Counted from the first letter of the stretch, positions 8,312-16,905 are shown. The stretch is DNA of 64,000 bases from Microbacterium sp. SORGH_AS_1204 (GCF_030818935.1 NZ_JAUTBD010000001.1:2790001-2854000), one strand, 5' to 3'. Made by a program: numbers and translations. The notes: generated by a model not told the origin, from the letters alone.

Positions 8312-9424
8312 TTACCGGATGCTTCGTGCCGCCGTGGACGTCATCGGGCACTCGAACGGGTCGCGGGCGGCCAGGCCCACGCGGTTCAGGTACTGGATGA
8401 CGATGCCGTACGACTGCAGCAGCGTCGTCTCGACGTAGGGCACGTTCAGCGTGGCGCTCTGCTCCTTGACGATGGCACGGGCCTTGCTCAGGTGCGGGCG
8501 AGGCATGTTCGGGAACAGGTGGTGCTCGATCTGGTAGTTCAGACCGCCCATCAACCAGGTGGCCCACCATCCGCCGGTGATGTTGCGCGAGGTGCGCACC
8601 TGCTTGCTGAAGAAGTCGAGCTTGGCATCCGGGGCGATGACGGCCATGCCCTTGTGGTTCGGGGCGAACGAGGCGCCCATGTACACGCCGAACACGGCGA
8701 GCTGCACACCCAGGAAGGCGAAGGCCATTCCGAGCGGCAAGAAGACGAACACCGGGGCGACGAAGATCGCGAAGCGCAGGGCGATCAGTGACAGTTCGGT
8801 CCAGCGGCCCTTGACGGGCTCGCGTGAGAGCAGGTGACGCAGGCCGATGGCGTGCAGGTTGGCGCCCTCGAGGGTGAGCAGCGGGAAGAACGCCCACCCT
8901 TGACGCTGGGTGATCCAGCGCTGGATGCCGCGTGCCTTGGCGGCGTCTTCGTCGAGGAACGAGATCGTGTCGATCTCGATGTCGGGGTCTTTGCCGACGC
9001 GGTTCGGGTTGGCGTGGTGACGCGTGTGCTTCGCGCTCCACCACGACACGCTCATGCCCACGACGCCGGCGGCGAGCCACAGCGCGAGGCGCTCGTTGGC
9101 CTTGCCCGAGGTGAAGATCTGCTTGTGCGCCGCTTCGTGAGCGAGGAACGCCACCTGGGTGAACAGGATGCCGAGAGCGGCGGCGATGAGCAGCTGGAAC
9201 CAGCTGTCGCCCAGCAGCACGAACCCGGTGATCGCTCCGCCGAAACCGAGAGCGAGGACGGTCCCGACCAGGGCGTAGAAGCGGCGCGCTCGCGCGAGCA
9301 GTCCTGTCTCGCGTACGACCTGCGACAGTTCGGTGTACGCCTTCGCCATCGGCGGGAAGTCGGTCGTCCCCTTGTAGGTCTGACGGATCGGTCCCAGCCG
9401 GGACTCGATGACGGGTGCAGCCAT
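8312..9424 (-). CDS. membrane fatty-acid desaturase (DesA3-type)
   Basis: A 370-residue integral membrane di-iron desaturase. The three histidine boxes are in order: HEAAH (about 96-100), HTRHH (about 133-137) and EHHLF (about 300). Hydrophobic spans lie at about 50-92, 115-130 and 205-255. The family introduces double bonds into acyl chains of CoA or phospholipid substrates, using electrons from a separate reductase; none is adjacent. It starts at ATG 9422-9424. Its upstream region (9425-9823) is AT-richer than its surroundings. Confidence 0.9.
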   Translation of the reverse strand: MAAPVIESRLGPIRQTYKGTTDFPPMAKAYTELSQVVRETGLLARARRFYALVGTVLALGFGGAITGFVLLGDSWFQLLIAAALGILFTQVAFLAHEAAHKQIFTSGKANERLALWLAAGVVGMSVSWWSAKHTRHHANPNRVGKDPDIEIDTISFLDEDAAKARGIQRWITQRQGWAFFPLLTLEGANLHAIGLRHLLSREPVKGRWTELSLIALRFAIFVAPVFVFLPLGMAFAFLGVQLAVFGVYMGASFAPNHKGMAVIAPDAKLDFFSKQVRTSRNITGGWWATWLMGGLNYQIEHHLFPNMPRPHLSKARAIVKEQSATLNVPYVETTLLQSYGIVIQYLNRVGLAARDPFECPMTSTAARSIR

Positions 9425-9823
9425 TGCATGCTCCTCGGATGGGGGTGACCGTATGGGCCCGAAGCCGAAGGCGGATGCCAGGGACTATTCTTCGAGGCTA
9501 CGCCCCGTATATTCACGTGATTGCATATTGGTGTGACCGAAGTGCCGTGAACCCGCGATTTCGCCATCCTGTGGGCCGCTTTTCCACGGGCTTTTGCCAG
9601 TTTGAGAGACTTTTCAAACCATTCCCAGGATCGGCGCATCCCCCGCGACCTCACACATTCTGCGCAGAATATTCCCCGAACAAAATCATGGATTGTGCAA
9701 ATCGTCTTCTGATCTCGCAATCCGGCGCCCGGCCGCTCCGGACGGGTGTCGGGGCTCTGCACGATTCTGACCATTGCGCAACGCCGTCGGCGATCCCCGC
9801 TCCGCGAACGTAGCGTGCGCCGC
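9425..9823. promoter_or_regulatory. divergent intergenic region with palindromes
   Basis: A 399-bp gene-free space between the desaturase (-) and the four-helix membrane protein gene (+), noticeably richer in A and T. It holds a perfect 14-bp palindrome ATTCTGCGCAGAAT (9657-9670) and an inverted repeat GTTTGA-N8-TCAAAC (9600-9619), both plausible operator sites. A TAGCGT box lies 7 nt before the ATG at 9824. No small gene is recognisable inside. Confidence 0.45.
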
Positions 9824-10495
9824 ATGACTTCCGATGATCGTGCCAGTGACACGTCCCGAGCCCCGGGTCGTCCCCGCACCGCACGTGGCGACACCGCCTC
9901 TGCGCCGGAGGCTTCCCCCGCCGCGAAGACGCTTCGCGACGACGTGTTGGCCCGCGAGAAAGAGACGTTCGGCGGCTTCAAGTTCGGTGCGGCCTTCTTC
10001 GGCTGGCTGACCGCCACCGGCGCGGCGGTCCTTCTCACCGCCCTCGCCGCCGCTCTGGGCGCGGCGATCGGTTTGAGCCAGGCCGAGTCCGTCGACGACG
10101 CGGCGAATACCGCCTCGGACAACGCGGATACCGTCGGTGTCATCAGCGTGATCGTGGTCGGTGTCGTGCTGCTCGTGGCCTACTTCGCCGGCGGTTACGT
10201 GGCCGGGCGGATGGCACGCTTCAGCGGGCTCAAGCAGGGCCTGGCCGTCTGGCTGTGGGCTGTTGCCATCGCGCTCATCGTGGCGGTCGTCACCGCTATC
10301 GCGGGGAGCCAGTGGGACGTCCTGGGTGATCTGAACAGCTTCCCGCGCATCCCGGTCACACCCGAGACCGCCACCCTGACGGGCATTCTGACCGCGCTCG
10401 GCGCGGCCGTCATCACTCTGATCGGAGCAACACTCGGCGGTATGGCGGGCATGCGTTACCACCGCAAGGTCGATCGCGTGGGCCTCGGGCGGTAG
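9824..10495 (+). CDS. four-helix membrane protein, unknown function
   Basis: About 223 residues. A charged N-terminus of about 60 residues is followed by four hydrophobic segments at about 63-90, 107-130, 142-165 and 180-203, with Gly-rich helices (YFAGGYVAGRMARF, ATLGGMAGMRYH). This resembles small Gly-zipper channel-like proteins, but no family is certain. The ATG at 9824 has a TAGCGT -10 box 7 nt upstream and no Shine-Dalgarno site, suggesting a leaderless mRNA. Confidence 0.7.
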   Translation: MTSDDRASDTSRAPGRPRTARGDTASAPEASPAAKTLRDDVLAREKETFGGFKFGAAFFGWLTATGAAVLLTALAAALGAAIGLSQAESVDDAANTASDNADTVGVISVIVVGVVLLVAYFAGGYVAGRMARFSGLKQGLAVWLWAVAIALIVAVVTAIAGSQWDVLGDLNSFPRIPVTPETATLTGILTALGAAVITLIGATLGGMAGMRYHRKVDRVGLGR

Positions 10496-10649
10496 TGGCG
10501 ATCGGCACCCCGCGAGAAAACTCAGCGCATTCGGATGAAGCCCAGACGGTGGCACCGCACCTGTAGCGAGGCAATTCGGCTCCAAATACATAGCCGTTAA
10601 TCGTCGCGCCGTCTGAGATCTTCGCCAGGTCCGATATCTTCGCGCGAAA

Positions 10650-11420
10650 TCACATCCCGGCGAACTGCTGAATGCGGCCGGCGAGATCGGCGGCCGCGGT
10701 GGAATGCGCGAGGTGCCGCTGACCGGCGATGACGCCGACATCCGCGTCGCGCGCCGAGGCTTGCAGGTGCGCACACCAGCGTTGACCGGCGATGACGTCG
10801 TCGCTGCCGCGGATGATGAGCAGCGGCATCCGGAGGCGGGTGACGTTCTCGTCGAGGCGATAGCGGAGCATATGCCGAACCTGCTTGGCGTACCAGATCG
10901 GTCCGCACCGCAGGTAATCGCCGAACACCACGACGTTGAGGGCGACAGGCTCGCGGAGGAAGTCCGCCCCGAGCAAGAGCAGCTGGCGAACCAGGGTGCA
11001 GTGTCGACGGTCGGTGACGGGACCGCACACCACGACCGCAGACACGAGGTCGGGGCGTTGCACGGCGAGCTCGACCGACCACTGCGCCCCCATGGAGTGC
11101 CCGACGAGGATGCCGCCCGACACGCCGAGCTGCTCGAGGAATGTCGCGAGGGCACCGGAGATCTGAGCGACATCCGGCGCCCCGGGGGGCTTAGGGAGCC
11201 CCCCGAAGCCAGGTAGATCGATGGAGTGCACGTCGCCGTATGCGGACAGTTCGTGGTGCAGCGCCGCGAAGTAGCGGTGGGAGGTGCCGAGCCCGTGGAC
11301 GAGAACGTAGGTGCGTGCGCCGGACTGGCGTCGGCGCGTGGAGATCGCGCGGAAGGTGAGACCGTTCACCGTCTGCTCCGTCGTCGAAGACCCCGGAGGG
11401 GGGTCCGACGTCGCCCTCAC
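10650..11420 (-). CDS. alpha/beta hydrolase (paralogue of the one at 303-1100)
   Basis: A 256-residue serine hydrolase: VLVHGLGTSHRYF, nucleophile elbow GHSMGAQW, acid near IIRGSDDVI, catalytic His in GQRHLAH. The GTG at 11418-11420 is chosen because the coding character ends there; the frame stays open upstream through the antisense of the lipid-kinase gene but is not protein-like. It lies 29 bp after the lipid-kinase gene and probably ends the operon that starts at 12964. Compared with the 303-1100 paralogue, the elbow is GHSMG instead of GQSMG. The substrate is unknown. Confidence 0.8.
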   Translation of the reverse strand: MRATSDPPPGSSTTEQTVNGLTFRAISTRRRQSGARTYVLVHGLGTSHRYFAALHHELSAYGDVHSIDLPGFGGLPKPPGAPDVAQISGALATFLEQLGVSGGILVGHSMGAQWSVELAVQRPDLVSAVVVCGPVTDRRHCTLVRQLLLLGADFLREPVALNVVVFGDYLRCGPIWYAKQVRHMLRYRLDENVTRLRMPLLIIRGSDDVIAGQRWCAHLQASARDADVGVIAGQRHLAHSTAAADLAGRIQQFAGM

Positions 11421-11449
11421 CCGTGTGCGGCGCGAAGCGGCGCGGCACG

Positions 11450-12271
11450 TCACTCGGTGGCCGCGGTCGTGGGAACGCGGATGGTGAGGGCTGCCGGCTC
11501 GATCCAGGCGCGGAAGGCGGTGGCTTCGCCGAAGGCATCGCCGTCCAGCTCGATGTTCTCGGGGCGCGAGAGGCGGGCGGTGAAGTGGGTGCCCGTCTCG
11601 TAGTGCAGATCCGCGTCGTTGCGACGTTCGCCGGCGATCGTTCGGCCGGCCGCGGTGCGGCGGACGATCCCATTGATCCAGGCGACCTTCCACCACACGC
11701 GGAGCCAGCCGAGTGCTCCACCGGGGCGCATCAGGAGGAGATCGAAGAGGCCGTCGTCCACGACCGCGTCGGGCAGAAGCAGGATGTTCGAGGGGAGCGA
11801 TCCGCAATTACCGAGGATGACGGTGTGCACGGTCGCACGCTGGGGTTTGCGGTCGTCCAAGCGGAACCGCAGGTGCAGTTCGTCGGAGTCTCGCAGCGAG
11901 ACGATGATCGCCCGCAGGTAGGCGACCCACCCGGCCTTCTTCTTCAGATCGTCGTCGGTGTTCTCGATCATCTTCGCGTCCAGGACGGCGCTCCCCCGGA
12001 CGGCTTCCGCGACGGCGCGGACGGTGCCATCACCGCCGGCTGCGATGACCAGATCGACGCCGGCCTCGAGCGCCTGGGCGGCGACGCCCTGACCGACGTC
12101 GTCGACGGAGGTCTCGTACCAGGAGGTCTCCGCCCACCCGGCCGCCGTCGCCGCGGCGCTGATGGCGGCGTGGAGGACGGCGATGTCGACCTTTGTGGGG
12201 TTGTACACGACGGCGGCTGTCTTCGACGCTGTGGGAGACGAGCCCGCGTGCGTGTTGTCAGGACTCGTCAA
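11450..12271 (-). pseudogene. diacylglycerol/lipid kinase with in-frame deletion of the GTGN region
   Basis: A member of the DagK/LCB5 lipid kinase family (phosphorylates diacylglycerol or sphingoid-like lipids at the membrane). It begins AAVVYNPTKVDI and has the nucleotide motif AAGGDGTVRAVAEAVRGSAV. It then jumps directly to LDAKMIENTDDDLKKKAGW. Family members have about 65-70 residues between these points, including the PSGTGN motif and the first strand of the second lobe. The junction is near 11984-11990 and stays in frame, giving 273 residues. The C-terminal half (GNCGSLPSNILLLPDA, ELDGDAFGE) is intact. Probably inactive. The TTG start overlaps the preceding small gene. Confidence 0.8.
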
Positions 12272-12422
12272 TGACCGCGTCCTCGGCCGTGTCCATTGCG
12301 GCTTGACCTTCTGCCTGAGACTCCGACCCGGCGGATGCGGCGGAATCGTCCGACACCACGGTGGTGCCGGTGGTGCCGGGAGGGCGAGGAGGGGTGCCCT
12401 GGCCTTCGGGTGACCCGTTCAT
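12258..12422 (-). CDS. small acidic protein, unknown function
   Basis: A 54-residue product: Pro/Gly/Thr-rich first half, then acidic Ser/Ala/Glu (VVSDDSAASAGSESQAEG, AMDTAEDAVIDES). Its ATG (12420-12422) overlaps the stop of the upstream membrane-protein gene as ATGA. Its own stop lies inside the start region of the lipid-kinase gene. This coupling on both sides is the main support; no homologue is recognised. Confidence 0.5.
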   Translation of the reverse strand: MNGSPEGQGTPPRPPGTTGTTVVSDDSAASAGSESQAEGQAAMDTAEDAVIDES

Positions 12423-12964
12423 CGGAGGCCGATCGAGTGAAGCAGACCTGCGGCGGGGCGTTGTTGCTCGCCCTGCTGGGCGCCGAGGATGACGAGTACG
12501 CCGGTGAGGGCGGGGATGACCCACTGCACGATGCGCTGTTGGGTCTGCGCGGACGCCAGAGCGGTGGACGCGCCTTCGGTGGGCTCCGTGGCGCCGTCTC
12601 CGCCTTCGTCGGAGTGTCGCCAGATCTGAGCCCCCAGGACCCCCGCATACACGCTGGCCGCCGCGGCGAGTCCCGTGACGACCGACTTGATGACGGTGTT
12701 GTGACGTGCTTCAGGCTGCCCGGCAAGGCGGGTCTTGTTGCCGAGGATGAGTCCCACTCCCCCGATACCGTGCACGACGATCGCCGTCACCTGGACGGGT
12801 GCCCATCGGGCCCATCCGGCGGACGACAGGCTGAGGCGTTCCTTCGGGTCGTCGGCGAGGGATGCCGCACCGTTGAGTCCGACTGCTCCCATGAGGGAAC
12901 CACCGAACCACGCGGCCAGACCGACGTCGTGCATGCTGCGGACTATCGTGTTGCGAGCCGACAT
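12419..12964 (-). CDS. four-helix membrane protein, unknown function
   Basis: A 181-residue protein from ATG 12962-12964. It begins MSARNTIVRSMHDVGLAAWF and has hydrophobic segments at about 12-32, 55-80, 95-118 and 148-168. The MHDVGLAAWFGGSLMGAVGL segment occurs in actinobacterial proteins of unknown role. First gene of an apparent operon: this gene, the 54-residue gene, the lipid kinase, then the alpha/beta hydrolase. Confidence 0.75.
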   Translation of the reverse strand: MSARNTIVRSMHDVGLAAWFGGSLMGAVGLNGAASLADDPKERLSLSSAGWARWAPVQVTAIVVHGIGGVGLILGNKTRLAGQPEARHNTVIKSVVTGLAAAASVYAGVLGAQIWRHSDEGGDGATEPTEGASTALASAQTQQRIVQWVIPALTGVLVILGAQQGEQQRPAAGLLHSIGLR

Positions 12965-13134
12965 TGGGGCCGCCCTTCGTGTTGTGAACTCTGACAACAC
13001 ACCCGCCGAGATGGAACGGGCACGAGGGTTGCCACAGCGCCGAAACCGTGCAGGCGCCGAACACTCGGAGGCAGTCGGTGCACCACCGCGGCTGCTTTCA
13101 CCGTCCGCGGTACCCGAGTCGGCATCCGGGGACC

Positions 13135-13494
13135 CTACGCCTCGATGGATGCCGAGATGCCGGCCGGCTCGCGCCCGCCGGACTCGCCACGTTGCGAAGC
13201 GCGGGGTTCGGGCAGCAGAGATAAGCCCTGGGGGGAGTTGGCCGCGCGAGTGAGTGCGTTCAGCCAGAGGGGGTTGAGCGCGGGCGTACGAGCGGTGTCG
13301 TAGGCGAACGAGATGGTCGAACGCGCGTTGAGATACACGCTGGTTCGTCCACCGCCAAGACTCACGTCGTCTTTCCACCCGAGACAGAACCCCTCCCCCC
13401 GCCGCACCTTCGCGAGGATCACCGCCTGCAGATGAGCCAGCGCACGATCCTCGAAACCGGTGCTGATGCTTGAGTCGTAGGTGAACTTACCCAT
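13135..13494 (-). CDS. DUF7882 family protein
   Basis: A 119-residue protein with the features of the Microbacteriaceae family DUF7882: start MGKFTYDSS, then FEDRALAHLQAVILAKVRRG, FCLGWKDD, RTSVYLNARSTISFAY and ANSPQGLSLLPEP. Some databases label relatives as ATP-dependent DNA ligases without support. No catalytic motif is visible. The start is ATG 13492-13494, ignoring a longer frame; GGAGATCTG lies just upstream. Confidence 0.8.
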   Translation of the reverse strand: MGKFTYDSSISTGFEDRALAHLQAVILAKVRRGEGFCLGWKDDVSLGGGRTSVYLNARSTISFAYDTARTPALNPLWLNALTRAANSPQGLSLLPEPRASQRGESGGREPAGISASIEA

Positions 13495-13578
13495 CAGATC
13501 TCCTCGTGCTGGATGCCGCAGCCGCACCGGGGGGCATACCTCCCGCCGTGCGAGTCGCTGTGCGAATGAGTTCGGCCT

Positions 13579-13911
13579 TTATGGCATGACGGAGAGGACG
13601 ACGACCCCCATCGTCAAAAGCCCTGCCGCAACCGCACCGACGACGATGGCGAGGACGGGGCCCCAGCGGTCGAAACGTGACGCGTCGCTTCCGTCGGCAG
13701 CGCGGAGAATGGAGAGTTGGGCGGCGCGGAGAGTCTGGTGACGACCCAGAGGCGTCGACTTTCCGTCGAAAGCGATGAAGGATCCATCGGGCACCATCAC
13801 GACGTGTCCCCGGGTCGACTCCCCGATCTTCACGATGTGGTGCCCCTCTTCCTGCAGGGTCCACACGGCGCGAACCCGGCCCGGCATCTGATGCATCATT
13901 TGGATGGTCAT
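13579..13911 (-). CDS. small membrane-anchored protein, unknown function
   Basis: 110 residues: a soluble part of about 75 residues with beta-strand character (RAVWTLQEEGHHIVKIGEST, GHVVMVPDGSFIAFDGKSTP) and one C-terminal membrane helix (GPVLAIVVGAVAAGLLTMGVV). The ATG overlaps the stop of the preceding 59-residue gene as TGATG, so translation is coupled. The family is not recognised. Confidence 0.65.
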   Translation of the reverse strand: MTIQMMHQMPGRVRAVWTLQEEGHHIVKIGESTRGHVVMVPDGSFIAFDGKSTPLGRHQTLRAAQLSILRAADGSDASRFDRWGPVLAIVVGAVAAGLLTMGVVVLSVMP

Positions 13912-14090
13912 CAGACGGACCGGGCCGTTACAGCCAGCGGCGCGATGGTTCGTCCGTCGAGCGCGACGACATCGATGAGGATGCCGGCCGCGGAATGCGC
14001 GGCCGGCGCGAAGCGACGGAGAGTCTCCCTGTCCGGGGCGATCTCTGCGTCGGCATCGGAAACGAAGTGCAATGGAAACGCTGTGCGCAT
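13911..14090 (-). CDS. 59-residue protein, unknown function
   Basis: From ATG 14088-14090 the strand reads a short protein: MRTAFPLHFVSDADAEIAPD, then a middle with LRRFAPAAHSAAGILIDVVA and the end IAPLAVTARSV. The stop overlaps the ATG of the next gene (TGATG). Coding character and coupling support it; there is no family match by eye. Confidence 0.5.
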   Translation of the reverse strand: MRTAFPLHFVSDADAEIAPDRETLRRFAPAAHSAAGILIDVVALDGRTIAPLAVTARSV

Positions 14091-14286
14091 TTCTTACCCC
14101 ATTCGACGCGGCGACGAGAAAGTCAGCCGGGGTCTAGGGCATCTACGGACAGGATAAAGGCGCGCACCCTATAACGCAAGATTCGACGATCGACCGTGCG
14201 ACTGATCTTTCCGACGCGGTAGACGTAGAATGTGGCCAGGCGTCCCCTGGACCTAGGCCGCTGTGTTCGACTAGGTCAGGAGTTTC

Positions 14287-14928
14287 ATGACACCCGATGG
14301 TGCGTCTGCCTCCTCTCTGTGTCCCGCGTTGATTCGTTCGCTCCCGGTTCATCACGTCGGTATTTCATCGCTGGGCGCACCCTTCGAGGTCGAGACGATC
14401 TGCGCGAGCGATGCTGTCGCCGCGGAGCTCGACGAGACGCAGCTCGATTCCGGAGTGGGGCCGTGCTGGCGAGCGCGGGCAACCGCCGCGCCCGTCCTCC
14501 TTCCGGATCTGCGGAACGGTGTGGTCTCCGCGTGGCCGCTGTTCCTGGCGACAGCCACGCGACATGGCATCTCTTCGGTGTACGCCTTTCCGATGGTGGT
14601 GGGTCTGCTGGAGGTGGGGGTCGTGAATCTCTACGCCACCCGCGCCCACGCCTTGTCGGCCGGACAGGTCGGTGAGGCCGCCCTGTTGGCGAACTCCGCG
14701 GGTCAGCAGATCTTGCGGTCTGCCCTCGACTCCGTCGACGACGATGTCTCCGCGAACGTCTCCCCTCGACGGTTCGTCCATCAGGCCACCGGCATGGTCG
14801 TGGCGCAGCTGCGCGTGGCACCCGACGACGCGTTGCTCATCATCCGCGCGCACGCGTTCGCCTCGGGACGGACCGTGCGCGAGGTGGCGGAGGCGATCAT
14901 CTCGCGCGACATCGACTTTTCGGTGTGA
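14287..14928 (+). CDS. GAF-ANTAR regulator 1
   Basis: 213 residues. An N-terminal GAF-like sensor domain (about 10-140; DSGVGPCWRARATAAPVLLP is the usual GAF motif) is followed by an ANTAR RNA-binding domain (about 155-210: VHQATGMVVAQLRVAPDDAL, then IIRAHAFASGRTVREVAEAI). ANTAR proteins bind paired hexanucleotide hairpins in mRNA leaders and prevent termination. The sensor ligand is unknown. It is followed 29 bp later by a second GAF-ANTAR gene, probably in the same transcript. Confidence 0.85.
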   Translation: MTPDGASASSLCPALIRSLPVHHVGISSLGAPFEVETICASDAVAAELDETQLDSGVGPCWRARATAAPVLLPDLRNGVVSAWPLFLATATRHGISSVYAFPMVVGLLEVGVVNLYATRAHALSAGQVGEAALLANSAGQQILRSALDSVDDDVSANVSPRRFVHQATGMVVAQLRVAPDDALLIIRAHAFASGRTVREVAEAIISRDIDFSV

Positions 14929-14957
14929 AAGTGAACGGACGGAAGTAGGTTGCACTC

Positions 14958-15668
14958 ATGACGAGCACATCGCGGGAGAAAGACCTGGTCGATACTTTCG
15001 TCGAGCTCGCCGACACCATGGTCAGCGGGTACGACATCGTCGACCTGCTCTACCTGTTGGTCAGCCGGTGCGCCGAGACCTTCGGTGCCGCCGACGCCGG
15101 CATCCTGCTTCCCGACGCGCAGGGATCGCTCGAGGTCGTCGCGTCGACGAGCGAGCGCAGACAGCTCATCTCGCTCCTGCAGCTCGACGCGGAGCAGGGC
15201 CCCTGCCTCGATGCCTACCACTCCGGCCAGCCGGTCACCGTCGACGACTTCGCCGCGATTCACGAGCGGTGGCCGCGGTTCGCGGACGCCGTCGGTGAGT
15301 TGGGGTATCAGTGGATGCACGCGATCCCCCTCCGACTCCGCGAGGAGGTCATCGGTTCGCTGAACCTCTTCGGCGACACCCCCGACGCGCTCTCCGCCGA
15401 AGACGCCCTCGCCGCGCGAGGTCTCGCGGACATCGCGACGATCGGCATCCTTCACGAACGGGCGTTCCGCGAGTCCGACCTCGCTCGCACGCAGCTGCAG
15501 CACGCCCTGGACAGCCGTGTCGTGATCGAGCAGGCGAAGGGCGTCCTGTCTCACTCGCATGGCGTCGACATGGAGGAGGCGTTCCGCCTTCTTCGAGAAC
15601 AGGCTCGCAGCACTCAGCGGAAGCTCGCCGACGTCGCCCGCGACGTCATCGCCGACGCCATCCGCTGA
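14958..15668 (+). CDS. GAF-ANTAR regulator 2
   Basis: 236 residues with a canonical GAF domain (about 25-160; LDAEQGPCLDAYHSGQPVTV, then a core ending IPLRLREEVIGSLNLF) and an ANTAR domain (about 170-230; LDSRVVIEQAKGVLSHSHGV, then DMEEAFRLLREQARS and LADVARDVI). The VIEQAKG motif is typical of ANTAR. Likely a cytosolic RNA-binding antiterminator. Two such proteins in tandem may form heterodimers, which is inference. Confidence 0.9.
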   Translation: MTSTSREKDLVDTFVELADTMVSGYDIVDLLYLLVSRCAETFGAADAGILLPDAQGSLEVVASTSERRQLISLLQLDAEQGPCLDAYHSGQPVTVDDFAAIHERWPRFADAVGELGYQWMHAIPLRLREEVIGSLNLFGDTPDALSAEDALAARGLADIATIGILHERAFRESDLARTQLQHALDSRVVIEQAKGVLSHSHGVDMEEAFRLLREQARSTQRKLADVARDVIADAIR

Positions 15669-15821
15669 CGAAGCCCGGGCATCATCGCACGTCCTCGATC
15701 ATCTGATGAAGCTCCTTTGCGCACTGTCGGCGGACGTCGTCGCGGGCGTAGCATCGCCGATACGCCGGAGTCCCTCCGCGGCATCCGGTCCCTCCGTCAC
15801 GACGAGCACACGGGAGAAGCA

Positions 15822-16223
15822 ATGGACACGATGGCCATGATGAAGTCGATGGACATGGGCGAGATGACCATGAACATGGATGCCATGCAGGAATGCATGC
15901 AGTCGCTGAACGCCTGCGCGATGGCTGCGGCGATGTGCGCCGGTAGCGACATGATGCACGGCCCCGAGATGGCCACGTGCTGCGCGATGTGCTCGAACAT
16001 GGTCGAGATGGCGCAGGCGACGATGCACATGATGATGCGTCCGGCCGGGATGAACATGGACGTGATGAGCGCCATGATGACCGCCTGCATGACCATGGGC
16101 AAGGCCTGCGCCGCAGAATGCCGCGCCCACGCCGACATGGACGAGATGTGCCGCTACTGCGCCATGGCCTGCGACGACATGGTCATGACGTGCGAGGCGA
16201 TGATGGCCTCGATGTCTTCCTGA
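15822..16223 (+). CDS. Csp-like four-helix copper-binding protein, extremely Met-rich
   Basis: 133 residues, of which I count 38 Met and 13 Cys. The Cys spacing (ECMQSLNACAMAAAMC, TCCAMC, ACMTMGKACAAEC, CRYCAMACDDMVMTC) is that of the four-helix Csp/DUF326 copper-storage family, in which Cys line the inside of the bundle and bind Cu(I). No signal peptide is visible, so it is probably cytosolic. The ATG at 15822 has GGGAGAAG upstream; longer frames are not protein-like. It follows the GAF-ANTAR pair by about 150 bp. Confidence 0.8.
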   Translation: MDTMAMMKSMDMGEMTMNMDAMQECMQSLNACAMAAAMCAGSDMMHGPEMATCCAMCSNMVEMAQATMHMMMRPAGMNMDVMSAMMTACMTMGKACAAECRAHADMDEMCRYCAMACDDMVMTCEAMMASMSS

Positions 16224-16224
16224 C

Positions 16225-16347
16225 TCACGCCGGGTCGAAGACCGTCGCAAGTACTCCGGACGTCACCACGACGATCACTGCGAGGACCACCACAACGAGG
16301 ATGACGACCAGGACGGCGGGAGAACGCTCTCGCTCGTCCTGAGTCAT
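16225..16347 (-). CDS. 40-residue single-helix membrane protein
   Basis: A short frame from ATG 16345-16347: MTQDERERSPAVLVVILVVV, continuing hydrophobic to TSGVLATVFDPA. It has a charged start, one long Val/Ile-rich membrane helix and a short tail. The neighbouring 85-residue gene lies 16 bp upstream in the same direction. Support is codon character and position; function unknown. Confidence 0.5.
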   Translation of the reverse strand: MTQDERERSPAVLVVILVVVVLAVIVVVTSGVLATVFDPA

Positions 16348-16363
16348 TCCGTTTACTCCGAGA

Positions 16364-16621
16364 TCAGGCCGCGCGTGCGGTAGTCAGAATCGCTGACGCG
16401 CTGAGCAGTTCTGCGACCGGGTGAAAAGCCACCGGCTCCCCCACCGCGATGTCGACGGCCGGGCCGACGATCCGCAGTTCCGTCGTCGAGCCGTTCAGCA
16501 GAGCGACGGTCACCGACGCGCCGTCGGCGGCGATCACGAGGCCGTCCCACCACGCGGAGGGGTTCGAGGCTGCCATGCAGCGCTGGATCGGGTGGACTGT
16601 CGACGAGATCGTGCGGGACAT
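16364..16621 (-). CDS. 85-residue protein, unknown function
   Basis: From ATG 16619-16621, with AGGTGA 4 nt upstream: MSRTISSTVHPIQRCMAASN, then a beta-rich body (WWDGLVIAADGASVTVALLN, ELRIVGPAVDIAVGEPVAFH). The shape suggests a small beta-barrel, but no family is recognised. The inner ATG at 16576 would give 70 residues. Together with the 40-residue gene it forms a small minus-strand unit. Confidence 0.55.
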   Translation of the reverse strand: MSRTISSTVHPIQRCMAASNPSAWWDGLVIAADGASVTVALLNGSTTELRIVGPAVDIAVGEPVAFHPVAELLSASAILTTARAA

Positions 16622-16905
16622 GGCTTCACCTGCCTTCGAGGGGTTCGTGTGACACGACGATACGAGGTGCGGGGCCGATGACAGGCGGATGCCGTAGCGG
16701 GACGTAACAGCACGGGCGGCTTGCACCACGAGTGACACCGATCCAGCCGCCGTGGGCGCGTGAATAGCCGTTCTCATCCCTTCATATCCCCGCATTACGC
16801 AGGGAGACGCCCCATTGCGAAACCCTTTCGACCGCACGATCGCCTGGTCATAGTTACTGCCGTTGGCACTTGCCATCGCCCTGCACCTCCAAGAAAGGCA
16901 GTCCG

